Positions 18,339 to 26,958 are shown, counted from the first letter of the stretch. The stretch: 64,000 bases of DNA from Thermoproteota archaeon (GCA_003649185.1 QMRB01000002.1:1-64000), one strand, 5' to 3'. Notes: a model not told the origin generated them from the sequence alone. Program-made: numbers and translations.

Positions 18339-19833
18339 ACATTACCACCGCTAGGAAAGATATAGTTATAAGGACGGCTGCCAAAATTATAAATATAGGT
18401 TCAAAGTATATTGGGGTTTTAACTTCAACTTTCAATTTCAAAATATTTGATTCAACTCCATAATATTCTTCGCTTTCCAGGAGGACTCCCTTAACTTCTA
18501 CAATGCTGGCATATGAAGGTATATTTATGCTCACTGGAATTCTAGTTGAGTTAACTTTAATTTCACCTATCGGAGCCCAATCAGCATCTTCACTGAATCT
18601 TCCAAAAATTATTATTGTAGAATTGGAAGATGGATGGAAGGATGGAAGAGTTAAAATTAAATTTATTGGTCTATCTCTCTTGACGGGAGATTCTAAATCT
18701 GCAGTTAAAATTAGATTTGGAGTGTTCTTTGGAACATTCACTTTTACTATTCTACTTGAAGATGGAAGATATTCTCCGTCGCCATCCCAGGCAGCCTTGA
18801 AGAAGTATATGCCTTTCTTTGGCAGAGGCATGGAAAATTGAAAGTAGCCTGTGGTTTCAAGATTTAGGGAAGCTATATTCGTCCAGTTAACTCCATCACT
18901 CGACATGTAAATCTTTACTGAAGCTCCTATTCGGGGTGGAATAAGTCGCCCCCAAAGGTTAAGTGCACCCTTACTGAAATTTTCGTAAAGCTCTATTCTG
19001 GAGGCTCCTTTAACATCTACAAGTTTAGAGGCTGTTAGAGATGAATTGTATCCAGCAGAATTTAAATATGAAATATATGCTCTTATCAGCCATCCACCCA
19101 TCTCCTCGAAAACTCCTTTAAAACTTACATTTAGAGAATCACCTGGATTAAGTGTTATTGGAAGTCTGATGATGTTGGGAGTTTTAAAATCAATTCCATC
19201 ACATTCGAGATGGATTCTCAAGTTTCTAGCTGGAGATACACCTACATTTAAAATATAAACTTGAATAGTGATATCTCCATTTTCATAGGCATCTCCAAAT
19301 AGAAATATTTTTGCATATAAATCTACAACTGGCGATTTTATATATATGGGGGCACCATCCTGAAAGCTGAATGAATATTTCTTCTCATTTTCATCCCAAA
19401 TTGAACCTTCAATTTTAATGTTCAATGTATATTCATTTATATTGCCTGGAACAATATCGTTGAAACTTGGATCCGAAAAATTAAGTTTAAAGTTTTCTCT
19501 ATAGGTTGAACCAGCCCAATATAATGTTTGAAAGGGGAAGACCGTTTTCGAGATCACTGTATTTGAAACATCGATACTTAAAACTTCTATTCTAATTTTC
19601 TTAGCTCCACCGAAATCTATAGGGGTTACACTGACATTCACCCAGTTTAAAGTGTCAGCTTCAACTTCAGCCAGATAATGGACATCAACTCTTATAATCG
19701 TATCATTCCAATTAAAGGAGAATGTTTTGAGAACTACGTTTTCATTGGCTGCTAGGCTGACTTTATATTGGAAAGGAATTGATGAAAGTGTGAGGATGAT
19801 GAGTGCTAAAAGAATTTTTGACCTGTAAAACAT
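18304..19833 (-). CDS. Membrane-anchored extracellular protein with Ig/CARDB-like repeats, exporter operon
   Basis: A 509-aa protein, first gene of the exporter operon. It has a signal peptide (KILLALIILTLSSIPFQYKV, about residues 6-25), then a series of beta-sandwich units. One resembles CARDB/alpha-galactosidase NEW3-type domains (YILNVGVSPARNLRIHLECD, about 191-210, with GDSLNVSFKGVF). Another resembles bacterial Ig-like repeats (GIYFFKAAWDGDGEYLPSSS, about 341-360). A C-terminal membrane helix follows (FIILAAVLITISFLAVVMYV, about 480-499) with a short basic tail. So it sits outside, tethered next to the permease. Substrate unknown. Confidence 0.8.
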   Translation of the reverse strand: MFYRSKILLALIILTLSSIPFQYKVSLAANENVVLKTFSFNWNDTIIRVDVHYLAEVEADTLNWVNVSVTPIDFGGAKKIRIEVLSIDVSNTVISKTVFPFQTLYWAGSTYRENFKLNFSDPSFNDIVPGNINEYTLNIKIEGSIWDENEKKYSFSFQDGAPIYIKSPVVDLYAKIFLFGDAYENGDITIQVYILNVGVSPARNLRIHLECDGIDFKTPNIIRLPITLNPGDSLNVSFKGVFEEMGGWLIRAYISYLNSAGYNSSLTASKLVDVKGASRIELYENFSKGALNLWGRLIPPRIGASVKIYMSSDGVNWTNIASLNLETTGYFQFSMPLPKKGIYFFKAAWDGDGEYLPSSSRIVKVNVPKNTPNLILTADLESPVKRDRPINLILTLPSFHPSSNSTIIIFGRFSEDADWAPIGEIKVNSTRIPVSINIPSYASIVEVKGVLLESEEYYGVESNILKLKVEVKTPIYFEPIFIILAAVLITISFLAVVMYVKYKRSKILS

Positions 19834-19844
19834 ATGTCGAACCC

Positions 19845-19880
19845 CGATATATCGATAATCGATTCATTTATATATTTTTC
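19845..19880. promoter_or_regulatory. Candidate PadR operator and divergent promoters
   Basis: CGATATATCG (19845-19854) is a perfect palindrome. It overlaps ATCGATAATCGAT (19851-19863), two ATCGAT palindromes separated by one A. Next to them an AT-rich box, TTTATATATTTTTC (about 19867-19880), can be read as a TATA element in both directions: about 30 nt before the PadR start at 19905 and about 40 nt before the exporter start at 19833. A regulator bound at the palindromes would lie between the TATA box and the exporter start and could shut off that transcript. Confidence 0.5.
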
Positions 19881-19904
19881 CCCCAGATATGGATTTGAGA
19901 AAAA

Positions 19905-20372
19905 TTGCAACCCAGAGGAAATGTGAGAGGAATAATCTTAACGATGCTCATACTATTACTCTTAGCGAGGGGAGAAAGCCACGGATATGACATCATGCAG
20001 AAATTGAGAATGATAACCCAAAATAGAATAAGGGCGTCGCCGGGAACAATATATCCGCTGCTGGAACAGTTGAGAAAGAAAGGATATGTTAAAAGTACAG
20101 AGAAAAGCCATGGAAAAAGGAAACGTAAAACATATATTTTAACATCTAAGGGAAAACTGCTTCTAAAAAATTACGCAATAGGTATAAAGAACATATTGAA
20201 TCACATAATAAAACTCATAGATGAAACTATTCCACGAATTGGAAAGGTAAAAGTGGGAGGAGAAATGGAGGAAATGATGAAAAACGAAATGAAAATTCTA
20301 CTGGAGATCAGGGAGAACATAGATAGAAGAATAATGGAGATCCATAAATTACTCAAAGAACGGGAAGATTGA
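19905..20372 (+). CDS. PadR-family transcriptional regulator
   Basis: A 155-aa PadR-family repressor. The winged helix is in residues about 8-85: LLLLARGESHGYDIMQKLRM (about 17-36), then SPGTIYPLLEQLRKKGYVKS (about 45-64) and a wing with RKRKTYILTSKGKLLLKN. The C-terminal half is a helical dimerisation region. PadR proteins often sense small hydrophobic drugs and control neighbouring efflux pumps; here it is divergent from the ABC exporter operon, with a palindrome between them. The start is TTG at 19905; a GTG at 19923 is the alternative. Confidence 0.92.
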   Translation: MQPRGNVRGIILTMLILLLLARGESHGYDIMQKLRMITQNRIRASPGTIYPLLEQLRKKGYVKSTEKSHGKRKRKTYILTSKGKLLLKNYAIGIKNILNHIIKLIDETIPRIGKVKVGGEMEEMMKNEMKILLEIRENIDRRIMEIHKLLKERED

Positions 20373-20468
20373 AATTTCCATGATAAACCTCGAATTCATA
20401 TTTCCATATCAAATTCAATAAGCATAAAATTCAAAGTCAATTTTATATTAAACTTTTATAGAAGTAGA

Positions 20469-21476
20469 ATGGTTAAATTGATCGACTTAAACGGGATTCT
20501 CATTCGCCAATTTGAACCAGCCGACGCTGAAGGCATAATTAAGCTTCATAAACTTGTAGGTTGGCCGATCTCCAATAAAATATTCGACTACTGGTTGAAA
20601 TATAAAAAATACTCTAAGGTTTTAGTTGCAGTAATTGATGATATAGTTGCTGGTAAAGTGACATTGGATATAGCTTTCCCTCCCTACTCTGAAATAGTTA
20701 ATCTAGTTATCCATCCTGAATTTAGAAGGAGGGGAATAGGGAGCAGATTAGTTGAAAAATGCTTGGAAATCGCAGAAGACCATAAATGTAACATAGTTTA
20801 TCTTATGACTGAAATTAATAATGAACCTGCCCTTAAACTATATAAAAAATTCAACTTTCTTCCCATAATTATACCTAAGAAGAAGCAGGATTACATATGG
20901 TTGTTCAGATTTTCAGAAGAAAATTTTATAGGGGAAATCATAAGTGAAATTTTATTTCCCGAATTTAAATTATCTAGAAATAGAGTGAAATTTTATGGTG
21001 GAAAAGCCTATAGAGTTCAATGGAAAAATCCGATAAAAAACGAAATGCTGACACTTTTCATTAAAGGGCAACCTCGACAAATAGGCGGAGTGGCTCCGAG
21101 AATATGTGGAGTTAACTATAGAACAAAAAAGTTTTCATTAAATATAGTTGTCCACGAAGAAGACGAATATGTAGGATTAGAAAGAGAAGCTAAATGCACC
21201 GTAAAAATAGTTAATAATGGTAATGCTAAATTTAAGTTGATAAAGATTAGACCGATATTACCTAACGGGTTGATTCTCGTCTCCAACAATTTGAAAGAAA
21301 TTAGAGATATTGAGATTAAACCGAGGGATGAGATTAACATATCCCTCTCATATAGAATGAATGAAAGTTTTGATATTCCACCATTATCATTCAACACCAT
21401 TTTATCCTCCTTATTCATTTACACGGATATCAGAGATAAACCGCTAATAGTATCTGCAGGATTCGAAAAGAAATAA
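20469..21476 (+). CDS. GNAT acetyltransferase fused to a C-terminal beta domain
   Basis: A 335-aa two-domain protein. Residues about 8-145 are a GNAT fold: NLVIHPEFRRRGIGSRLVEK (about 80-99) contains the acetyl-CoA-binding R/Q-x-x-G-x-G/A loop, followed by EINNEPALKLYKKFNF (about 119-134). Residues about 160-335 form an extra domain rich in beta strands, ending with a CARDB/NEW3-like sandwich (AKCTVKIVNNGNAKFKLIKI, about 239-258). That kind of domain is normally extracellular, but no signal peptide is visible. The acceptor substrate is unknown. It runs away from the ZIP relic and follows the PadR gene by about 100 nt. Confidence 0.82.
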   Translation: MVKLIDLNGILIRQFEPADAEGIIKLHKLVGWPISNKIFDYWLKYKKYSKVLVAVIDDIVAGKVTLDIAFPPYSEIVNLVIHPEFRRRGIGSRLVEKCLEIAEDHKCNIVYLMTEINNEPALKLYKKFNFLPIIIPKKKQDYIWLFRFSEENFIGEIISEILFPEFKLSRNRVKFYGGKAYRVQWKNPIKNEMLTLFIKGQPRQIGGVAPRICGVNYRTKKFSLNIVVHEEDEYVGLEREAKCTVKIVNNGNAKFKLIKIRPILPNGLILVSNNLKEIRDIEIKPRDEINISLSYRMNESFDIPPLSFNTILSSLFIYTDIRDKPLIVSAGFEKK

Positions 21477-21488
21477 AGCAATATCTAA

Positions 21489-21745
21489 TCAAGCTAGGAT
21501 TAAGTCCAGGATGAGCATGGTGACGAAGCCAAGAATCAACCCATAACTTGCCGACCTTTCATATCCCAATCTATGGGTTTCAGGAATTATCTCATCACTC
21601 ACAGCGAATATCATAGCTCCGCCAGCGAATCCCATGGCATAAGGAAGAAGCTCTTTCACATATACCACTCCCAATGCACCTAGAAAAGAAGGGGAAGTTC
21701 AACGAAACCAGTTAGAAAAGCCTTAACTCTGGAATTTTTCTAGAG
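21489..21745 (-). pseudogene. ZIP metal transporter pseudogene, C-terminal piece
   Basis: Minus-strand sequence reads KAFLTGFVELPLLF, then (after restoring one T of a T run near 21690) LGALGVVYVKELLPYAMGFA, then GGAMIFAVSDEIIPETHRLG and a final TM helix to a TGA at 21489. This is the C-terminal third of a ZIP-family (ZupT-like) zinc/iron transporter. A further shift lies near 21727. The rest of the gene is at 24850-25305; the two pieces join at a TCTAGAG shared by both edges. Confidence 0.85.
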
Positions 21746-21942
21746 CTATAGGTGAATTGGGAGTTGCTCTTATGATTGGAGGTAACATAAAGGGATATAC
21801 TAGAGTATTAACAACCTCAATAGCACTAGAAATAAGTAAAGGTGAATTTGAATTAGCCATAACTTTAGGTTTAATCTTATTATTCATATCAATTACACTT
21901 GCGTTAATCCTTAGACTATTAAGGTGGGCCTACCTTGATTAG
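21739..21942 (+). pseudogene. Truncated tungstate-type ABC permease (TupB-like), C-terminal remnant
   Basis: Plus strand reads SRAIGELGVALMIGGNIKGY, then TRVLTTSIALEISKGEFELA and a last membrane helix to a TAG at 21940. This is the C-terminus of a TupB/WtpB-type permease for tungstate or molybdate. The 5' part of the gene is missing: the frame begins exactly at the TCTAGAG junction with the ZIP relic. It overlaps the ATPase remnant that follows, as intact tupB and tupC genes commonly do. Confidence 0.75.
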
Positions 21943-22266
21943 CGTAAGAAATTTATGGTTTAGTTATAATGGCAAAGAATATGTAATTAAGGGTATTTCA
22001 CTAAATGTGAGATCGAATGAAATTATTGGAATAATTAGCCCAAATGGTTCAGGCAAACTACACTTCTAAAACTAATGGCATGTCTATATAAGCCAATAAA
22101 AGGTGAAGTTCTAATTAACAATACAAACTTTTGGAAAGTAAGTAAGCAAACGAGATTACAATTACGTAGGAAAATAGTATATGTCCATGAAAAACCAATA
22201 ATACTAAAAAGAACAACTCTAGACAACATAGCTTTTGCATTCACTCCAATTTACTTCATAAAGTAA
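21935..22266 (+). pseudogene. Truncated, frameshifted ABC ATPase (TupC-like)
   Basis: From a TTG at 21935 the frame reads LISVRNLWFSYNGKEYVIKG and reaches Walker A as SPNGSGK. There the loss of one A at about 22055-22060 shifts the frame. The other frame then continues LKLMACLYKPIKGEVLINNT and RKIVYVHEKPIILKRTTLDN, but the gene ends about 60 residues after Walker A; signature and Walker B are absent. It is therefore dead twice over. By position it was the partner of the tungstate-type permease. Confidence 0.78.
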
Positions 22267-22289
22267 ATTTAAGTAAAAATGAGTGAAGC

Positions 22290-23549
22290 TTAGTAGGTTT
22301 CTAGTATTAACGCCCATGCCGGAATATGGTAATAGGCATTTAAAGTACGCCACACTTCAGTATATTCTACATCAACTGTATATCCATATTCAGCATAAAT
22401 TTCAGCATATGCAGTAATTGCAGTTTCTTGTCTTATTTTAAGATTTACATCTATAGGTACTCTTAGTGCTGCGGGAAATCCAGCCCAGGCTAATAACACT
22501 CTAACGAAGGTTCCTACAGGGATTGCAAAACTATAACTTATAATTTTTTGGAAATGCACTATAGTTGCAACTTTATTCCATCCTTGTCCAGAAGCAGATT
22601 CAAGAAACTCTGAGCTCCCATTTATTTCATCTGTTCCTTTGATAGTATCTAGGGTTTCAGGCCAATAGGATGCTATATAGACTCTATGTTCTCGGAAGTA
22701 CTCATCTCCATCAGCCGGCTCATCATACTCCCAACATTCATATCGTACTACTGCCTTAAATGAAATATATCCAACACTATTGGGATTAACATCTAAAGTT
22801 AAGGCTTTTTTAATTTCGGTTACTGGCCAACTTATTTCAGCACCTATTTTCCATTTAACAATTATTTCATCATCTATTTTTCTCGTAACAGAATATGTAC
22901 ATTCAATTCCAATATCAGCATATTTCTCAATAGTATAACCGATATGTGCCCGAGTATGTTCATCAGTAACTACTTTCAGTGTAGTTACTCTCATTTCATG
23001 CTCTTCAACCCAAACTAGCCATGCCCATGGAGGTGCTTGTTGTTTAACATTAACATTTTTTCCATTCCCCTGCATCGAGTATAGCTTTTTAGGTACTTCA
23101 AGTTTATCTTTTAATTGAAGCTTTGTCTGAACGAATAATGGACCAGTTAGAGTTAAGGGTAATTTAATTGATGAAACGCCAAAGTATTTATATTCTCCAT
23201 CTTTGCCTATTGCAGTTATGTATAAACCGGGATGTAATGTAAAGCTTCTTTTCTCTTTTTTATTCCAATCATACATTGGTTTTATTATTTCTCGGATTGA
23301 AAGAGTTGCTCCTGCAACTCCTTTTGTTCCAGTTGATAGTTTAGTTATGAAACATGTTCCATTTGGCATAACCGCGAATACATATACTTTGGCATTTGGA
23401 ATGACTTTGTCGTTTCGAACTACAGTTACACTTAAATGAATAAAATCTAATTCCACTGCAATAATTTGTACTGTTCCAATTAGGACTGTTACCATCAATA
23501 CAATAAATATTAGAGGTCTTATCTTCATCAAAATATTTTTACCAGACAT
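22290..23549 (-). CDS. Exported protein, unknown, inside the inserted segment
   Basis: A 419-aa protein with an N-terminal signal or anchor (PLIFIVLMVTVLIGTVQIIA, about residues 12-31). A carboxypeptidase-regulatory-like beta domain follows (VTVVRNDKVIPNAKVYVFAV, about 41-60, a typical surface-protein start), then a large Tyr/Trp-rich beta region (about 170-415) with many alternating strands. There is no C-terminal membrane helix; a moderately hydrophobic part (FVRVLLAWAGFPAALRVPID) lies near residue 355. I do not recognise the family. Unlike its neighbours it has no frameshift, so it may still be expressed. It is convergent with the dead ABC ATPase. Confidence 0.7.
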   Translation of the reverse strand: MSGKNILMKIRPLIFIVLMVTVLIGTVQIIAVELDFIHLSVTVVRNDKVIPNAKVYVFAVMPNGTCFITKLSTGTKGVAGATLSIREIIKPMYDWNKKEKRSFTLHPGLYITAIGKDGEYKYFGVSSIKLPLTLTGPLFVQTKLQLKDKLEVPKKLYSMQGNGKNVNVKQQAPPWAWLVWVEEHEMRVTTLKVVTDEHTRAHIGYTIEKYADIGIECTYSVTRKIDDEIIVKWKIGAEISWPVTEIKKALTLDVNPNSVGYISFKAVVRYECWEYDEPADGDEYFREHRVYIASYWPETLDTIKGTDEINGSSEFLESASGQGWNKVATIVHFQKIISYSFAIPVGTFVRVLLAWAGFPAALRVPIDVNLKIRQETAITAYAEIYAEYGYTVDVEYTEVWRTLNAYYHIPAWALILETY

Positions 23550-23700
23550 AGAAGATCTCGAGAATAAAGTTCACATCGTCATATATATTTATTTCGAAAA
23601 AATGGAAAAAATACTAAAAAATAAAAATTAATTGTTAATATAATTCTAATTTTTTGAAATTGCCTAAAATATTAATAGACAAGTTATCAAAGTAATGTTG

Positions 23701-24397
23701 ATGGTTATGATAGATGATCTTAGAAATAGGTTTTTTGTTGTTGCTCATAGGGGCGCAAATGCTTATGAGCCTGAAAATACATTGAAAGCTATTAGACGTG
23801 CTATTGAAATTGGAGCTGATGTTGTGGAAGTAGATGTAAGGGTTACTCGGGACGGTTATCCAGTTTGATTCATGATGAAACTGTTGATAGAACAACTAAT
23901 GGAAGTGGACTTGTTAATGAATTTAGTCTCGATGAACTTAGGAAGTTGGATGCAGGTAAAGGTGAGAAAATACCATTATTAGGTGAGGTTTTAGACTTAG
24001 TTGCCGATGAAATTGATATTTTATTGAGATTAAGGTTGATGAAGCGGTGATTCCTAGTTTAAAGGAAGTAGATGTTAGAGATTTATGGAGCTCAGTGATG
24101 TTTACTTCACTTGATATTGAGCATTTAAGGAGGGTGTTGGAGTTTAATCCTAAAGCAAATGTGGATCTCGTTTACATTAGGCCTGTTGATGGTATTGTCG
24201 GTGCTAAGAAGCTTGGTGCTATAGCTGTTCTTCCCTTTTATAGGCTTGCTACAAGGAAGGCTATTGCTTTTGCTAAGAGATTGAAGTTGATGGTGATACC
24301 ATGGACTGTTGATGATTTAGAAGCAGCTAGGAAATTGAAGATGGATGGGGCAAATGGAATTGCCACTAATAAGCCTGACATTATGCTAGAATTATAA
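23701..24397 (+). pseudogene. Glycerophosphodiester phosphodiesterase (GDPD) pseudogene, two frameshifts
   Basis: The sequence encodes a near-complete GDPD-family enzyme, which splits glycerophosphodiesters into glycerol 3-phosphate and an alcohol. Seen are [19 protein letters not shown] (catalytic His and Glu), [14 protein letters not shown], then IHDETVDRTTNGSGLVNEFS, and the C-terminal IPWTVDDLEAARKLKMDGAN. Two one-base losses break it: in the T run at about 23862-23866 and near 24027-24031. With both bases restored the frame runs from 23701 to the TAA at 24395-24397 at the normal length of about 230 residues. Confidence 0.85.
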
Positions 24398-24413
24398 TGA
24401 AGTTTTAATTATA

Positions 24414-24845
24414 TTACATTTCCAATTCTTTGAATTCTTTTGCAAGTCTGGCAAGAAGATTTGTAAATTCATTCCTTGAACTGATCATTTTCCCATAAAT
24501 GTCTTCTAGTGAAATGTTTTTTAGAATGTCTCTGGAGGTTAAGGTATCATTAAATTCATAGTTTAATTCATAGGTGAATTCAGGTTTTACTTCTTTTGTT
24601 GGTGGACTTATTGCTATTAGCTTTAAGGCTTTTGCAAATACTTTTCCGAAACCAGTTAACTTTATTCTCTTTGTCCTAGTTGATTGTTCCTCGGTTATGA
24701 ATTCCTTTGCAATTAATTTTGAAATTAATCTGCTATATCTATTCTTTATGGCTGGATTTGAGGGATTGTCTCCACACCATTTTATTACAGATTTTACTGA
24801 TTCTGCTTTTCCTCCATGTTCAATTAAGGCTAACAATATTTTCAT
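24414..24845 (-). CDS. Winged-helix protein, unknown, at the edge of the inserted segment
   Basis: About 143 aa from an ATG at 24845. Residues about 1-75 look like a winged helix (KILLALIEHGGKAESVKSVI, about 2-21; RYSRLISKLIAKEFITEEQS; wing with RTKRIKLTGFGKVFAKALKL). The rest is polar and helical. The open frame continues upstream without a stop into the ZIP relic (IGFQNIPEGLSIGF), so a ZIP-winged-helix fusion exists on paper. This is an accident of the junction; the real gene may have lost its first codons there. Probably a DNA-binding regulator; conservation unknown. Confidence 0.55.
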   Translation of the reverse strand: MKILLALIEHGGKAESVKSVIKWCGDNPSNPAIKNRYSRLISKLIAKEFITEEQSTRTKRIKLTGFGKVFAKALKLIAISPPTKEVKPEFTYELNYEFNDTLTSRDILKNISLEDIYGKMISSRNEFTNLLARLAKEFKELEM

Positions 24846-24849
24846 TTCA

Positions 24850-25305
24850 TCTAGAGAAATCACGGAGAAGCCTATGGATAAGCCTTCAGGAATATTCTGG
24901 AAACCGATAGCTCTAGGAATATCTCCAGATCCAAATCCCACACCTACTGCAATGGTCACGGCAATTGCAGAGAGCCAGACAGCTTTAAATTTGGATGTGG
25001 AAGCCCCTCATAACCTATAATTGCATGAAGATGAGGTATCAACCTATCTGCTAGTGAAACCATATAACTCCTAGAAAAATTCCAATCACAACTGGAAGGA
25101 GACCTCCAGCCTCTATTCCAGGTAAGATTAAACTTGTAAAGCTAGCTGTAAGCATAACACCTGCTGCAAAGCCAAGACCGATGTCCAACAGTTTTCTAGA
25201 AATACTTTTCAAAAACAATACTGGAAGACCGCCTAACATGTTGAAAAAAGTGGTGACTCCGCCACCTATCAAGCTTAAAATTATAAGATTAGAGGAAGAA
25301 AACAT
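24850..25305 (-). pseudogene. ZIP metal transporter pseudogene, N-terminal piece
   Basis: From an ATG at 25305 the frame gives the first ZIP helices (LDIGLGFAAGVMLTASFTSL and GIFLGVIWFH) and stops at 25051. Restoring one base there continues LADRLIPHLHAIIGYEGLPH. A second lost base near 24985 is needed to reach KAVWLSAIAVTIAVGVGFGS and the metal-site segment QNIPEGLSIGF. At TCTAGAG (24850-24856) the homology breaks off and resumes 3.1 kb away at 21739-21745. So this transporter gene carries at least four small lesions and one large insertion. Confidence 0.85.
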
Positions 25306-25548
25306 GTTGAAAACAATATAATTAGAAGGAGTATAAAAGCATTTATTGGAAGGTTGAAAATTTCATAACTTACAGGCATGGAAATTGAAAGTTACTCATA
25401 CATTTATTCTATCACTCTTAACATATACAATAAACTTTTATGAAACAATACACAAGATGAATTCTAATTGAAGCATATTTCCGTAAAGCTTAAAAAGGGA
25501 AGACTATTGAAAGCTGAGTAAAGTTAAATTTCTCACATTATAGAGAAA
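25306..25548. other. Intergenic region
   Basis: AT-rich gap between the ZIP relic and the MFS gene. No frame, repeat or RNA that I can support. Confidence 0.4.
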
Positions 25549-26712
25549 TCATCCATTAATTTTCAGCAACTGTACTATGATTAGCGATGTTAAATAGAGG
25601 ATTATAGCTATTGGAAAGATTACACTTATATTGAAAATGCCGATTAGAAAGGATAGAATTATGGGCATAGCTATTCCAATAAGACTCATAGGTATAAAGT
25701 AGATACTATAGGCGGTGCCTCTAGCTCCAGATGGAATTATATTTGCAACAAGAGAACTTGATATGGGCATGCTCATAGAATTAAAGAAGCCGTAGAGAAT
25801 ATAGAATGCTATGGCTTGGAAAGCTGTTTGAGAAATCATGACGATAAATAAAGCTATGGAAACTGTTGAAAAAATTATTGTAAAGGACTTTTTCCATCCT
25901 AATCGATCGCCAAGATAACCTCCAATAATTGAACTTGACAATCCGATTAAGGGGTTGATGCCGAAAATCATACTTGCTAAGGCAGGATCCAACAGTTTAT
26001 CCTCAGTTAGATAAGTTGTTATATAAGTTGAAATGCTGGTGCCTGCAGCTGTTCTAAACAACATTAAGAGAAGTAGAGAGATAAAGGTCAGTGTGAAAAC
26101 TTTTCTAATGGGAGTTGAAATGGAGATTTCATGCTCCTCAATTTTCTTTTCCCTAACCATGTCAAGATCTATGAATAGTGCTATGAAAGCTGCAATTAAA
26201 ATTGGAATCAACCATATTAAATAAACAAATCGCCAACCGAAATGGTTTAAGAATAGGCCGAGAGTAATTGGGCCAAGCGAGACTCCTAAAGTTCCACTGG
26301 CACCATGAAAACCTAAACCTCTACTTCTAAAATTTAAGGGTAGAATGTCGGCAGCAGCGCTCAATGCGGGAGGATGATAAATTGTTGATGCAAGAGCAGT
26401 TAACGAGAAGGCTAAAACTATAGTTTCAACGGAGGGATAGAAAAGAATCACTGCAGCAGCTAAAACTTCAAGAAAAAGGCTGAGGGATATCAGCCGTTTA
26501 TATCCAAGTCTATCTGCAATTAAACCGGTTGGAAGAGAAAAGAAAAGTTGAATTATACGTGGAATTGAAATTATCAAACTTGCAATAAAAACTGATAAAT
26601 TATATTCCTTCATAAGGACAGGTAGAAGTGCTAAAGGAAGATTAGTATAAACGTGGAGTAATGTATGTGAAGCGCATAAAAAGATGAATTTAAATTTGAA
26701 ATCGCTTCTCAT
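25549..26712 (-). CDS. MFS transporter
   Basis: About 387 aa with twelve predicted helices, a major facilitator superfamily permease. The loop 2-3 motif is GLIADRLGYKRLIS (about residues 61-74), and its second-half counterpart is GGYLGDRLGWKKSF (about 266-279). The TM5 region has GASGTLGVSLGP (about 138-149). Helices 4 and 5 resemble drug or sugar-phosphate efflux members (YNFM/fosmidomycin-resistance-like), but the substrate cannot be read. AAAGGTG lies 8 nt before the ATG at 26712, so I use it instead of 26754. Confidence 0.88.
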   Translation of the reverse strand: MRSDFKFKFIFLCASHTLLHVYTNLPLALLPVLMKEYNLSVFIASLIISIPRIIQLFFSLPTGLIADRLGYKRLISLSLFLEVLAAAVILFYPSVETIVLAFSLTALASTIYHPPALSAAADILPLNFRSRGLGFHGASGTLGVSLGPITLGLFLNHFGWRFVYLIWLIPILIAAFIALFIDLDMVREKKIEEHEISISTPIRKVFTLTFISLLLLMLFRTAAGTSISTYITTYLTEDKLLDPALASMIFGINPLIGLSSSIIGGYLGDRLGWKKSFTIIFSTVSIALFIVMISQTAFQAIAFYILYGFFNSMSMPISSSLVANIIPSGARGTAYSIYFIPMSLIGIAMPIILSFLIGIFNISVIFPIAIILYLTSLIIVQLLKING

Positions 26713-26958
26713 CCACTCCACACCTTTCATTAAATTAACTTTTAGAATATCCAAGAGAACTGAAATAAAAGCGTGTCGATAATGATTAAATTAGAATTCA
26801 AAATGCTACAATTGACATAAATCTCAATTAAATAAGCTTATGAAACTGTAAATATTAAAATTAAACTGCACTCAAAGAAAATTGACAATGTAAAGCAGTA
26901 GTTAAATCTTAAGTTTTGAGAAAAAAGACTTATATCATAAAAAATCCTACTTTATAAC

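Noticed and set aside
24846-24959. Apparent ZIP/winged-helix fusion protein
   Set aside because: The ZIP part is a mid-gene scrap joined at the TCTAGAG junction; it is a product of the rearrangement, not a designed fusion.
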